Position numbers and translations under genes: made by a program. DNA of 64,000 nt from Bog-756 sp963699345. GTDB lineage: Bacteria > Actinomycetota > Acidimicrobiia > Acidimicrobiales > RAAP-2. Where the stretch lies: NCBI GenBank assembly GCA_963699345.1, contig CAVOTL010000005.1:744001-808000 (forward strand). The letters run 5' to 3'. The notes beneath the pieces were generated by a model. That model searched no databases and had not been told where the DNA came from. It saw only the letters and a program-made list of their open reading frames with translations. This document shows, piece by piece, positions 21,401-28,935 of the stretch. Position 1 is the stretch's first letter, and every line of letters begins with the position of its first letter.

Positions 21401-24274
21401 CCGGGGGACCAGAGCGACGTCTCCGGCCAGGCGATCGCTCCGCTCGCCATCACCGCGAGCGACTCCTCGTCCACGGCCTCGCTGACCTACGCCGCCACCG
21501 GTCTCCCGGTGGGCCTGGCGATCGACCCGTCGACCGGCGTGATCACCGGCACCCCGACCGCGGCCTCGACGTCCCCGGTGACCGTGTCCGCCACCGACGG
21601 ACAGGACTACACCGACAGTGCCACGTTCACCTGGACGGTGACCGACACCGTGTCCGTGACCAACCCGGGTGACCAGTCCGACCTCTCGGGTTCCACCATC
21701 CGACCCCTGACCGACTCGGCCACGGATTCCGCCACCGGTCAGTCGCTCACCTGGTCGGCCACCGGTCTGCCGGCCGGACTGTCGATCGATCCGTCCACGG
21801 GGACGATCTCGGGCTCCCCGACGATGGCGGGCTCGTACCCGGTCACCCTGACGGCGACCGACGGCGCCGGCTACTCCGGCTCGGCCACCTTCACGTGGTC
21901 GGTGACCAACACCGTGACCGTCACCTCGCCGGGCGACCAGTCCTCGGTGTCCGGAACGGCGATCGCTCCCGTGACCACGGGGGCGACCGACTCCTCCCCC
22001 ACCGCCACGCTCACCTGGTCGGCCACCGGGCTGCAGGCCGGACTGTCGATCGACCCGTCCACCGGGACGATCTCGGGCACGCCGGCCACCGGTGGGACCG
22101 GATCGGTCGCGATCACGGCGACGGACGACTCGGGCTCCACGGGCTCGGCCACCTTCACCTGGACGGTGACCGACAACGTCGCGGTCACCTCCCCGGGTGA
22201 CCAGTCCTCGGTGTCCGGAACGGCGATCGACCCTCTGGCCGGGTCGGCCACGGATTCCGGAGCCGGTCAGTCGCTGACCTGGTCGGCCACCGGTCTGCCG
22301 GCCGGACTGTCGATCGATCCGTCCACGGGGACGATCTCGGGCACCCCGACGGCGGCCGCCGCCACCCCGGTCACCCTGACGGCGACCGACGGCGCCGGCT
22401 ACTCCGGCTCGGCCACCTTCACGTGGTCGGTGACCAACACCGTGACCGTCACCTCGCCGGGCGACCAGTCCTCGGTGTCCGGAACGGCGATCGCTCCCGT
22501 GACCACGGGGGCGACCGACTCCTCCGCCACCGCCACGCTCACCTGGTCGGCCACCGGGCTGCAGGCCGGACTGTCGATCGACCCGTCCACGGGTGCCGTC
22601 TCGGGCACCCCGACGACGGCCGGATCGTCCCCGGTCACCCTGACGGCCACCGACGGCCCCGGCTACTCCGGCTCGGCCACGTTCACCTGGACGGTGACCG
22701 ACACCGTGTCCGTCACCTCCCCGGGTGACCAGTCCTCGGTGTCCGGAACGGCGATCGACCCGCTGGGCGCCACGGCCACGGATTCGGAGAGCGATGCCGT
22801 CCTCACCTGGTCCGCCACGGGGCTGCCGGCCGGGCTGTCGGTCGACCCCTCCACCGGGACGATCTCCGGCACCCCGACGACGGCCGGATCGTCACCGGTC
22901 ACCCTCACGGCCACCGACGGCGCCGGCTACTCCGGCTCGGCCACCTTCACCTGGACGGTGACCGACACGGTGTCCGTCACCTCACCGGGCGACCAGACGA
23001 GCGCATCCGGCACCCCCGTCGCCCCGGTGACCGGCTCGGCCGTGGACAGCGGATCGGGCCAGTCAGTCACCTGGTCGGCCACCGGCCTGCCGGCCGGCCT
23101 GTCGATCGATCCGTCCACGGGAACGATCTCGGGCACGCCGACCACCGGGGGCCGCTTCCCGGTGACGGTGACGGCGACCGACGGCGCCGGCTACTCCGGC
23201 TCGGCCGCCTTCACCTGGACGGTCACCGACACCGTGTCCGTCACCTCACCGGGTGACCAGTCCTCGGTGTCCGGAACGGCCATCGCCCCGCTGGGCGCGG
23301 GAGCCACCGACTCCTCGGCCACCGCGACGTTGACCTGGTCCGCCACGGGGCTGCCGGCCGGACTGTCGGTCGACCCCTCCACCGGGACGATCTCGGGCAC
23401 CCCGACGACGGCCGGATCGTCACCGGTCACCCTGACGGCCACCGACGGCGCCGGCTACTCCGGCTCGGCCACCTTCACCTGGACGGTGACCAACTCGGTC
23501 ACCGTGGCCCCGGTGGCCGATCAGACGGCCCACGTCGGTTCGGCGGTGGCCGCGGTGCACGTGACGGCGACCGACTCGTCGCCCACCGCCTCGGTGACCT
23601 ACTCCGCCACCGGCCTGCCCCCGGGACTGGCGATCGCACCCACCACAGGGACGATCACGGGCACGCCGACGCGCTCGGGGGTGGCGACGGTCACCGTCAC
23701 GGCCACCGACGGATCGGGGTTCTCGGGTCGGACCGGCTTCACCTGGACGGTGACCGGTCCCGTGATCACGTCCGTCACCCCGGCCACCGGGCCGGCGTCG
23801 GGAGGATCGAAGGTGACCATCGTGGGCACCGGGCTGGCCTCGCCGGTCTCGGTCGACTTCGCCGGTTCTCCCGGGACGAGCGTCAAGGCCAACCACAAGG
23901 GAACCAAGCTGACGGTGCTGGCGCCCGCCCACGTCGCCGGGACCGTCGACATCGTCGTGACGACGGCGGCCGGTCCCACCCTGGTCGGTCCCACCGACCG
24001 GTTCACCTACACGCCACCCACCGTCAGCTCGCTGTCGGTCACCTCGGGCCCGGTCGCCGGTGGCACCAAGGTCAAGATCGCCGGTTCCGGCCTGAAGGGG
24101 CTGACCTCGGTCCGGTTCGGCTCGGTGACCGCCACGGTCGTCGCCGTCAACGCCAAGGGGACCCAGGTGACCGTCACCTCACCTCCCGGATCCGCGGGGA
24201 CGGCGGACGTGACCGTCACCACCCCCGAAGGCACCTCGGCCACCGGTGGCGGGGACCGCTACACGTACCGCTAG
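18449..24274 (+). CDS. Third giant secreted Gly-rich/Ig-repeat/IPT protein
   Basis: This intact paralogue has 1941 residues from ATG 18449, which follows AGGAGGGG by four bases; ATG 18434 overlaps that SD and is less likely. Order: export signal ending in AAAA, glycine-rich domain with Cys (about 50-352), about 16 Ig-like repeats of roughly 88 residues (355-1768) and two C-terminal IPT/TIG domains (SGGSKVTIVG and AGGTKVKIAG). No cell-wall anchoring motif is seen. The gene is a mosaic: its 5' 1.7 kb matches the gene at 14378, the next 0.69 kb matches the gene at 5710, and the rest is its own. It is expected to be a surface-exposed or released structural protein or adhesin, by domain analogy only. 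Confidence 0.85.
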   Translation: MPRVTESHTSRGGRLRRSTGCALAASLAAGMLSTVALVAATPGIAAAATTPVAASWSSSPNCSTWVTAAPPAGTVSATLTLSGAGGGGGATNSGSGGSGGSGGAINATTFALTHATGAVAVKLGCGGAGGTTGGGGGSSIGGAAGGAGYATGAASGGASDESVSVDGISSGGGGGGASGLCLGSTGCTTALAVAGGGGGGGSRWDCTGSTGPGTGGNGQTGGTTTFSAGAAGTNGDGSDGTGGGGGASTSGGGGGGGDSSNGSNGANSPYASAGGSGGGGGGGFPVEAGASGGGGGGGYTGGGGGGGDKCTSGSDAGGGGGGGSSAVNSSYASSVAYATGSAGGGTSATGTAGSITLTWNVDNLSVTNPGTQSNVSGSAISNLTITGSHDTTNGNSVTYSATGLPAGLSISSGGVVSGTPTTACACSVTVTATDSEALTATTSFTWNITNTVSVANPGAKSSVTGTAITPVTDSATDSQSGATLTWSATGLPAGLSISSSTGTISGTPTTAGSSPVTVKATDGAGYSGTASFTWTVTNTVAVANPGTQSSLSGTAITPVTDSATDTQSGATLTWSATGLPAGLSISSSTGTISGTPTTAGSSSVTVKATDGAGFSGTASFTWTISNTVAVANPGNQSSLSGSAITPVTDSATDSQSGATLTWSATGLPAGLSISSSTGTISGTPTTPGSSSVTVKATDPSGANGSTTFTWTISNTVAVANPGNQSAVTGTAITPVTDSATDSQSGATLTWSATGLPAGLSINSSSGTISGTPTAPCTCSVTLKATDGAGFSGSTTFTWTVANTVSVTGHGAQTDGSGTAIAPLGNSATDSQAGQSLSWSATGLPGGLAIDRSSGVISGTPTTGGTYGVTVTATDGAGFSGSTTFSWIITDDVVVRDPGPQLDASGTAISPLPASATDSGTGAVLTWSATGLPTGLTIDPSTGTVSGTPTTGGIYAPVVTATDGAGYSGSATFTWTVTNIVSVTDPGDQSDVSGQAIAPLAITASDSSSTASLTYAATGLPVGLAIDPSTGVITGTPTAASTSPVTVSATDGQDYTDSATFTWTVTDTVSVTNPGDQSDLSGSTIRPLTDSATDSATGQSLTWSATGLPAGLSIDPSTGTISGSPTMAGSYPVTLTATDGAGYSGSATFTWSVTNTVTVTSPGDQSSVSGTAIAPVTTGATDSSPTATLTWSATGLQAGLSIDPSTGTISGTPATGGTGSVAITATDDSGSTGSATFTWTVTDNVAVTSPGDQSSVSGTAIDPLAGSATDSGAGQSLTWSATGLPAGLSIDPSTGTISGTPTAAAATPVTLTATDGAGYSGSATFTWSVTNTVTVTSPGDQSSVSGTAIAPVTTGATDSSATATLTWSATGLQAGLSIDPSTGAVSGTPTTAGSSPVTLTATDGPGYSGSATFTWTVTDTVSVTSPGDQSSVSGTAIDPLGATATDSESDAVLTWSATGLPAGLSVDPSTGTISGTPTTAGSSPVTLTATDGAGYSGSATFTWTVTDTVSVTSPGDQTSASGTPVAPVTGSAVDSGSGQSVTWSATGLPAGLSIDPSTGTISGTPTTGGRFPVTVTATDGAGYSGSAAFTWTVTDTVSVTSPGDQSSVSGTAIAPLGAGATDSSATATLTWSATGLPAGLSVDPSTGTISGTPTTAGSSPVTLTATDGAGYSGSATFTWTVTNSVTVAPVADQTAHVGSAVAAVHVTATDSSPTASVTYSATGLPPGLAIAPTTGTITGTPTRSGVATVTVTATDGSGFSGRTGFTWTVTGPVITSVTPATGPASGGSKVTIVGTGLASPVSVDFAGSPGTSVKANHKGTKLTVLAPAHVAGTVDIVVTTAAGPTLVGPTDRFTYTPPTVSSLSVTSGPVAGGTKVKIAGSGLKGLTSVRFGSVTATVVAVNAKGTQVTVTSPPGSAGTADVTVTTPEGTSATGGGDRYTYR
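18472..20390 (+). repeat. Long direct repeat, copy 2 (partner 14404-16322)
   Basis: This is the second copy of the segment at 14404-16322. Its last 200 bp carry single-base variants that match the first paralogue (7502 onward) rather than copy 1, marking a recombination joint between 20144 and 20187. Confidence 0.9.
21895..22728 (+). repeat. Tandem duplication of two Ig-like units (528-bp period)
   Basis: A stretch beginning near 21895 recurs at 22423, exactly two 264-bp units later, with almost the same bases including the unusual ATGLQAG variant of the usual ATGLPAG. This indicates duplication of a two-unit block. Confidence 0.8.
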
Positions 24275-24388
24275 GGACGGTTCGTCCACCCCTGTGTTCG
24301 GGTCCTGTTAACGTCGCCGGAACAGGCCGGTGTGCCCCGAGGACCCTGTCCGACGGGCCGCCGCACGATGCGATGCGGAGGTAAGACC

Positions 24389-24820
24389 ATGGCGCTCGGA
24401 CCGGTAGAAGTCCTGGTGTTCAGCTTTCCGGGCAGTCAGTTCAACGGGGCGATCATCCCCGAACTGGAGCGCCTGACGTCGAACGGGATCATCACCGTCA
24501 TCGACGGGGTGTTCGTCACCCGCGACGACGCCGGTGACGTCGCCTTCGTCGAGTTCGAGGAGCTCGGCGAGAACCACGACGCCGCCCGTCTGGCCGGCGT
24601 CCTCGACCAGATCGAGTCCCTCATCTCCGACGAGGACATCGAGGAGCTGGCCGCCGATCTCGCCCCGGGCGACTCCGAGGCGATCATCGTCTTCGAGCAC
24701 ACCTGGGCCAAGCCCTTCCGCGACGCCATCCTCGACTCCGGTGGCATCCTCACCGGGGAGATGCGTCTGCCGGGCCTGGTCGTGGACGAGCTCCTCGACG
24801 AGCTCGCCACCCTCGACTGA
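24389..24820 (+). CDS. DUF6325-like protein
   Basis: This is a 143-residue soluble acidic protein starting at ATG 24389 after GGAGGT. The opening GPVEVLVFSFPGSQFNG, the central acidic stretch SDEDIEELAADLAPGDSEAIIVFEHTWA and the C-terminal helix fit the DUF6325 family of actinobacterial proteins of unknown function, which resemble DUF1269 stress or membrane-associated proteins. The SHOCT gene follows 55 bp later, a pairing that suggests a shared envelope or stress role. The short gap before it holds a weak inverted repeat, CCTGTT/AACAGG at 24304-24326. The biochemical role is unknown. Confidence 0.75.
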   Translation: MALGPVEVLVFSFPGSQFNGAIIPELERLTSNGIITVIDGVFVTRDDAGDVAFVEFEELGENHDAARLAGVLDQIESLISDEDIEELAADLAPGDSEAIIVFEHTWAKPFRDAILDSGGILTGEMRLPGLVVDELLDELATLD

Positions 24821-24875
24821 GCCACCCTTTTCCGACCCGAGTACGAACAACAACCGATCACAGGAGGTACCAACG

Positions 24876-25166
24876 ATGATGCGTCGAATGGGACGACCCG
24901 GACTGGTGGGCACGATGGCCCGCACCGCGGTGATCGCCGGGACGGCGACCGCCGTCGTCGGCGGTGTCAAGGGACACCAGGAGCAGAAGGCCATGGCCGC
25001 CCAGCAGGCCCAGGCACCGCCGCCCCCGCCGGCGCCGGCTCCGGCGGCCGCCCCGGCCGCCGACGTGGACGTCACCGGTGAGCTGACCAAGCTGGTCGAC
25101 ATGAAGAACCAGGGGCTGCTGAGCGACGAGGAGTTCGCCGCGGCCAAGGCCAAGCTGCTCGGCTGA
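24876..25166 (+). CDS. Small SHOCT-domain protein
   Basis: This 96-residue protein starts at ATG 24876 behind a perfect AGGAGGT; a second ATG follows at once. It has a basic N-terminus, a short Ala/Val hydrophobic stretch (about residues 12-30) that could associate with the membrane, a Pro/Ala-rich linker (45-65) and a C-terminal SHOCT motif, TKLVDMKNQGLLSDEEFAAAKAKLL. SHOCT domains are short C-terminal helical hairpins thought to mediate oligomerisation or binding. It is probably co-transcribed with the DUF6325-like gene and ends before a strong terminator. Confidence 0.82.
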   Translation: MMRRMGRPGLVGTMARTAVIAGTATAVVGGVKGHQEQKAMAAQQAQAPPPPPAPAPAAAPAADVDVTGELTKLVDMKNQGLLSDEEFAAAKAKLLG

Positions 25167-25204
25167 ACCGGCTACCGGCCGCCGGGCCGGGCCACCGAAA
25201 CGCG

Positions 25205-25236
25205 ACGAAGCCCCGGGACGGGTCCCGGGGCTTCGT
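25205..25236. terminator. Bidirectional intrinsic-type hairpin
   Basis: A perfect 15-bp stem (ACGAAGCCCCGGGAC and its complement) with a two-base nominal loop lies between the convergent SHOCT gene and the alcohol dehydrogenase gene. There is no long U tract, as is usual in high-GC actinobacteria. Confidence 0.8.
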
Positions 25237-25269
25237 GCTGCCGGACGGGCCGGCGACGGGCGGGGCCGG

Positions 25270-26421
25270 TCAGACGTCGAAGGCGACGATCCCCCGGATG
25301 TTGGTGCCCGCCGCCAGGTCGTCGTAGCCGTCCTGGACCTGGTCGAGCGTGTACTCCCGGGTGATCAGGGAGTCGATCTCGAGCAGGCCCGCTTCGTAGA
25401 GGCGGAGCAGGTTGGGGATCTGGACACGCGGGCTGACCGACCCGAACACCGTCCCGAGCAACGCCTGGTTGAACATGGCGAAGTTGAACAGGTTGAGGTC
25501 GACCTTGTCCTGGCTGAAGGGGGCGATGGCCGTGGTGACCACCCGGCCGTCCTTGGAGGCCAGCGCCATCGCCGGGGCGATCAGGTCTCCGGTCAGCACG
25601 CCCGGGGTGAGGATGACCACGTCGGCCATCCGCCCCTCGGTCAGGTCGGGGAGCAGCAGGTTGGCCTCGAGCATCGACGACGCCGTATGGGTGGCGCCGA
25701 TGGCGGTCGCCTTCTCGAGCTTGAAGGGGACGGGATCCACCGCCACGATCTGGCGGGCGCCGGCCAGGCGGGCGCCCTGCAGGGCTCCGGAGCCCACCCC
25801 GCCGCAGCCCACGACGACGACCGTCTCGCCGGGGCGCACCTTGGCCCGGTCCACGGCCGAGCCGAAACCGGTGGAGAGGCCGCAGCTGATGAGGGCCGCC
25901 GCCTTGAGGGAGGCGTTCGGGTCGATCTTCACCAGCGACGCCTCGTTGACCACCATCTCGTCGGCGAACGTGCCGAGCTGGGTCATCCGGTTGAGATTGG
26001 TCCCTCCCAGGTGGTGCCGCCAGGTCAGGTCACCCATCATCGGGCCGGCCAGGGTGAACATGCCCAGATCGCAGAGGTGCTGGCGTCCCGAGGCGCACCA
26101 GAAGCACGTCCCACAGGCCGGCATGAACGCCGCGGCCACGTGGTCCCCCACCGCCACCGTCTCCACCCGGTCGCCGACCTCGACCACGATGCCGGCGCCC
26201 TCGTGGCCTCCGATGCACGGGAACAGCGAGTCGACGCCGAAGACCGACAGCACCTCGGGGTCCACGCTGATGTCACCACTGCGGAGGTGCTCGTCCGAGT
26301 GGCACATCCCGGCGAAGGCCATCTGGACCCTCACCTCGTGGGCGTGGGGAGCATCGATCTCGATCTCCTCGGTCTTCCAGGGCTCCTCGAGTCCGGAACA
26401 GACGGCGGCACGGGTCTTCAT
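25270..26421 (-). CDS. NDMA-type, mycofactocin-dependent zinc alcohol dehydrogenase
   Basis: This is a 383-residue medium-chain zinc alcohol dehydrogenase. Catalytic zinc ligands are Cys40-His41 in GMCHSDEH, His73-Glu74 in GGHEGAG and the Cys near 178 in SCGLSTG. The structural zinc loop has Cys103, 106, 109 and 117. The NAD fold is marked by GCGGVGSGA near 203. Length and the opening residues (MKTRAAVCSG) fit the NDMA-dependent class, in which NAD(H) stays bound and is re-oxidised by an external acceptor, mycofactocin in vivo. ATG 26421 follows GGAGG. It lies 70 bp downstream of mftR on the same strand and could share its transcript. The alcohol substrate is not known. Confidence 0.9.
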   Translation of the reverse strand: MKTRAAVCSGLEEPWKTEEIEIDAPHAHEVRVQMAFAGMCHSDEHLRSGDISVDPEVLSVFGVDSLFPCIGGHEGAGIVVEVGDRVETVAVGDHVAAAFMPACGTCFWCASGRQHLCDLGMFTLAGPMMGDLTWRHHLGGTNLNRMTQLGTFADEMVVNEASLVKIDPNASLKAAALISCGLSTGFGSAVDRAKVRPGETVVVVGCGGVGSGALQGARLAGARQIVAVDPVPFKLEKATAIGATHTASSMLEANLLLPDLTEGRMADVVILTPGVLTGDLIAPAMALASKDGRVVTTAIAPFSQDKVDLNLFNFAMFNQALLGTVFGSVSPRVQIPNLLRLYEAGLLEIDSLITREYTLDQVQDGYDDLAAGTNIRGIVAFDV

Positions 26422-26491
26422 TGGGTCCTCCCTCGGGTCGGCGCCCCCCGGCGCCGTGCATCGAGGGCCCAGCATCGCGCCACCCGGGCGC

Positions 26492-27109
26492 CTACGTCGA
26501 CCCACCCCTCGCCGTCGGTCCGGAGAAACCGGTGGCCAGCAGCCGGAAGGCCCGGTCCACCTCGGCCACCAGGTCGCCCCCGTCGCTGCGGGCCCAGCAG
26601 GCGAAGGCGGCCATCGCCGCCCCCAACGACGCCCGGGCCACCGTCTGGGGCCCGAGGTCCTCGGGCGCGCCACCGAGGCGCGTCGCCGCGAACCCGGCGA
26701 CCACGTCGCACCATTCCTCGTAGCGGACGGCCGAGTGGGCGACCAGCGACGGGACCGTGCTGATGAGCACCATCCGGATCCGCAGCTCGTCGAGCTCGCC
26801 GGCGCCGAAGTGGTTGGTGGCCATCACCGACCGCCGCAGGACGTCCAGGAGCGGCGTCTCGTCCGACGACTCCGCCAGCCGGTCGCGCAGCCGGACGAGC
26901 TCGGCGTCGAACTCCCCCCACACGACATCGGGCTTCGTCTCGTAGTAGCGGAAGAACGTCCGGCGCGAGATCCCGACGGCGGCGGCGATGTCGTCGACGG
27001 TCGTCTCGTCGTAGCCCCGACGGGCGAAGAGCTCCAGTGCGGCCCGGGCCACGTCCTGACGCGAGGTGGCCGCCGGGCGACCGCGAGCGGGCCCGTCGGT
27101 GGTCGGCAT
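26492..27109 (-). CDS. mftR: TetR-family regulator of the mycofactocin operon
   Basis: This 205-residue protein has an N-terminal TetR helix-turn-helix (about residues 15-60; DVARAALELFARRGYDETTVDDIAAAVGISRRTFFRYYETKPD) and a helical ligand-binding half. The FFRYYETKxDVVWGEFD continuation is characteristic of MftR. ATG 27109 is preferred; in-frame starts up to 27154 would place the start within the candidate operator region. It is divergent from mftA with about 100 bp between them. In mycobacteria MftR is an acyl-CoA-responsive repressor of the cluster; the same role is inferred here. Confidence 0.85.
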   Translation of the reverse strand: MPTTDGPARGRPAATSRQDVARAALELFARRGYDETTVDDIAAAVGISRRTFFRYYETKPDVVWGEFDAELVRLRDRLAESSDETPLLDVLRRSVMATNHFGAGELDELRIRMVLISTVPSLVAHSAVRYEEWCDVVAGFAATRLGGAPEDLGPQTVARASLGAAMAAFACWARSDGGDLVAEVDRAFRLLATGFSGPTARGGST

Positions 27110-27147
27110 CAGGCCCGTCCGATCGGCACGCTTCCATTTTGGCATCC

Positions 27148-27165
27148 GGTGCACTAAATTGCACC
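27148..27165. promoter_or_regulatory. Candidate MftR operator: perfect inverted repeat in the mftR-mftA gap
   Basis: GGTGCA-N6-TGCACC is a perfect 6+6 inverted repeat with an AT-rich centre (CTAAAT). It lies 46 bp upstream of the mftA ATG and 39 bp upstream of the mftR start. Size, symmetry and position fit a TetR-family operator controlling both divergent genes. Confidence 0.55.
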
Positions 27166-27210
27166 CACCGACCCGACCCGGCGTCGCGCCGGCCGACCAA
27201 CGGAGGATCC

Positions 27211-27348
27211 ATGACCGTCACCGCTGACGAGCCCACCACCGCCCCCGCCGCGGAGGCACCGGAGTCCACGCCGCCCGCCGATGCCCTGGTCGAGAGCGAC
27301 CTGCTGGTGGAAGACGTCTCCATCGACGGGATGTGCGGCGTCTACTAG
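27211..27348 (+). CDS. mftA: Mycofactocin precursor peptide MftA
   Basis: This 45-residue peptide ends in IDGMCGVY, the diagnostic C-terminus of mycofactocin precursors. The last two residues, Val and Tyr, are the part that becomes the cofactor: MftC decarboxylates the Tyr and cross-links it to the Val, and MftE releases the product. The leader is acidic and Ala/Pro/Thr-rich, as usual. The ATG at 27211 has GGAGGA eight bases upstream. It is the first gene of the operon, 37 bp before mftB. Confidence 0.97.
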   Translation: MTVTADEPTTAPAAEAPESTPPADALVESDLLVEDVSIDGMCGVY

Positions 27349-27385
27349 TCCGACGTCCGAGACCCCGGCGACCCCCCGACCCGAC

Positions 27386-27688
27386 ATGCCTCCCCTTCCG
27401 CCGACGCCGCCCGGCGCGCCCTTCGATGCGACGCGGCCGTACGCGCTCCACCCCCAGGTGGCGCTGCGTCCTGAGTCCTTCGGGGCCCTGGCGTACCACT
27501 TCGGGACCCGCCGTCTGTCGTTCCTGAAGAGCCCGACACTGCTGGCCGTGGTGGAGTCGCTGGCCGATCAGCCCTCGGGCCTGGACGCCTGCCGGGCCGC
27601 CGGCGTGCGCCCCGAGGAACTGGCCAGCTACGAGCGGGCGCTGGCCACCCTCGCCGACACCGGCATGATCTGCGAGCGCGTGGCATGA
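27386..27688 (+). CDS. mftB: Mycofactocin chaperone MftB (RiPP recognition element)
   Basis: This 100-residue protein binds the MftA leader and presents it to MftC. The family core is clear: YALHPQVALRPESFGALAYHFGTRRLSFLKSPTLLAVVESLADQPS, followed by the winged-helix end. The ATG at 27386 gives the usual length; no strong Shine-Dalgarno is present, so translation may be coupled to mftA. Its end overlaps the mftC start by four bases (ATGA). Confidence 0.93.
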   Translation: MPPLPPTPPGAPFDATRPYALHPQVALRPESFGALAYHFGTRRLSFLKSPTLLAVVESLADQPSGLDACRAAGVRPEELASYERALATLADTGMICERVA

Positions 27689-28935
27689 CGACCCTCGCAC
27701 CCCGGGACGGGACCCGCCTGGTCGACCGCTTCGAGCGGGGCCTCGACGCCCCCATCTGCCTGACGTGGGAGCTGACCTACGCCTGCAACCTCGCCTGTGT
27801 GCACTGCCTGTCGAGCTCCGGCCGCCGGGACCCTCGGGAACTCTCCACCGAGGAGTGCCGGGCGCTCATCGACGAGTTCGAACGCATGCAGATCTTCTAC
27901 GTCAACATCGGCGGGGGCGAACCGACCATCCGCGCCGACTTCTGGGAGCTCGTCGACTACGCCACCGAACATCACGTCGGGGTGAAGTTCTCGACCAACG
28001 GGTCGCGGATCACCGAGTCGGTGGCCGCCCGCCTGGCCGCCAGCGATTACGTCGACGTCCAGATCTCCCTGGACGGCGCCACGGCCGACGTCAACGACGC
28101 GGTGCGGGGGGCGGGCTCCTACGCCACCGCCGTCACCGCCATGGAACGGCTGTCGTCCGCCGGATTCGCCGGCTTCAAGCTGTCCGTCGTCGTCACCCGC
28201 CACAACGTGGACCAGCTCGACGACTTCGCGGCCATCGCCGACCGCTACGGGGCGCAGCTCCGGCTCACCCGGCTCCGGCCGTCGGGGCGCGGCGCCGACG
28301 TCTGGGACGAGCTGCACCCCACCGCCGACCAGCAGCGCCAGCTGTACGACTGGTTGGTCCGCCGGGGCGAGTCGGTGCTGACCGGGGACTCGTTCTTCCA
28401 CCTCGCCGGCTACGGCGACGCCCTCCCCGGCCTCAACCTGTGCGGCGCCGGCCGGGTGGTCTGCCTCGTCGACCCGGTGGGCGACGTCTACGCCTGTCCG
28501 TTCGCCATCCACGACGAGTTCCTCGCCGGCAACGTGCGCGACCCCGGGGGCTTCGTGTCGGTGTGGCGCGAGTCCGACCTGTTCCAGACCCTGCGCGCCC
28601 CCCAGAGCGCGGGGGCCTGTGGTTCGTGCGGTCACTACGACGCCTGCCGGGGCGGCTGCATGGCCGCCAAGTTCTTCACGGGCCTGCCGCTCGACGGGCC
28701 CGACCCCGAGTGCGTGCTCGGGCACGGCGAGGACGCCCTCGGCGCGCGCACCGGGGCCGAGACCCCCCGGCCCGCCCCCGACCACTCGTCGCGCCCCCGC
28801 CGGGTGGCGGTCGCCCTCACCCCGGCCCGCGGCGCCGACGGCGTCCGGACCGACCCCGAACGCCGGCCGGACCGCAGCTGCGACGAGCACCCGCTGGCCG
28901 GGTTCGTGCCCGCACCCGCCCCGTCGCCACGGTGA
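27685..28935 (+). CDS. mftC: Mycofactocin radical SAM maturase MftC
   Basis: This is a 416-residue radical SAM/SPASM enzyme that performs oxidative decarboxylation of the MftA C-terminal Tyr and forms the Tyr-Val carbon-carbon bond. The SAM-cluster cysteines are 34, 38 and 41 (CNLACVHC), followed by GGGEP near residue 74. The C-terminal SPASM region carries Cys clusters for auxiliary 4Fe-4S centres (CGAGRVVC, YACPF, then CGSCGHYDACRGGC). About 60 residues after the SPASM domain are Pro/Arg-rich and poorly conserved. ATGA overlap with mftB and GTGA overlap with the next gene show tight co-translation. Confidence 0.96.
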   Translation: MTTLAPRDGTRLVDRFERGLDAPICLTWELTYACNLACVHCLSSSGRRDPRELSTEECRALIDEFERMQIFYVNIGGGEPTIRADFWELVDYATEHHVGVKFSTNGSRITESVAARLAASDYVDVQISLDGATADVNDAVRGAGSYATAVTAMERLSSAGFAGFKLSVVVTRHNVDQLDDFAAIADRYGAQLRLTRLRPSGRGADVWDELHPTADQQRQLYDWLVRRGESVLTGDSFFHLAGYGDALPGLNLCGAGRVVCLVDPVGDVYACPFAIHDEFLAGNVRDPGGFVSVWRESDLFQTLRAPQSAGACGSCGHYDACRGGCMAAKFFTGLPLDGPDPECVLGHGEDALGARTGAETPRPAPDHSSRPRRVAVALTPARGADGVRTDPERRPDRSCDEHPLAGFVPAPAPSPR

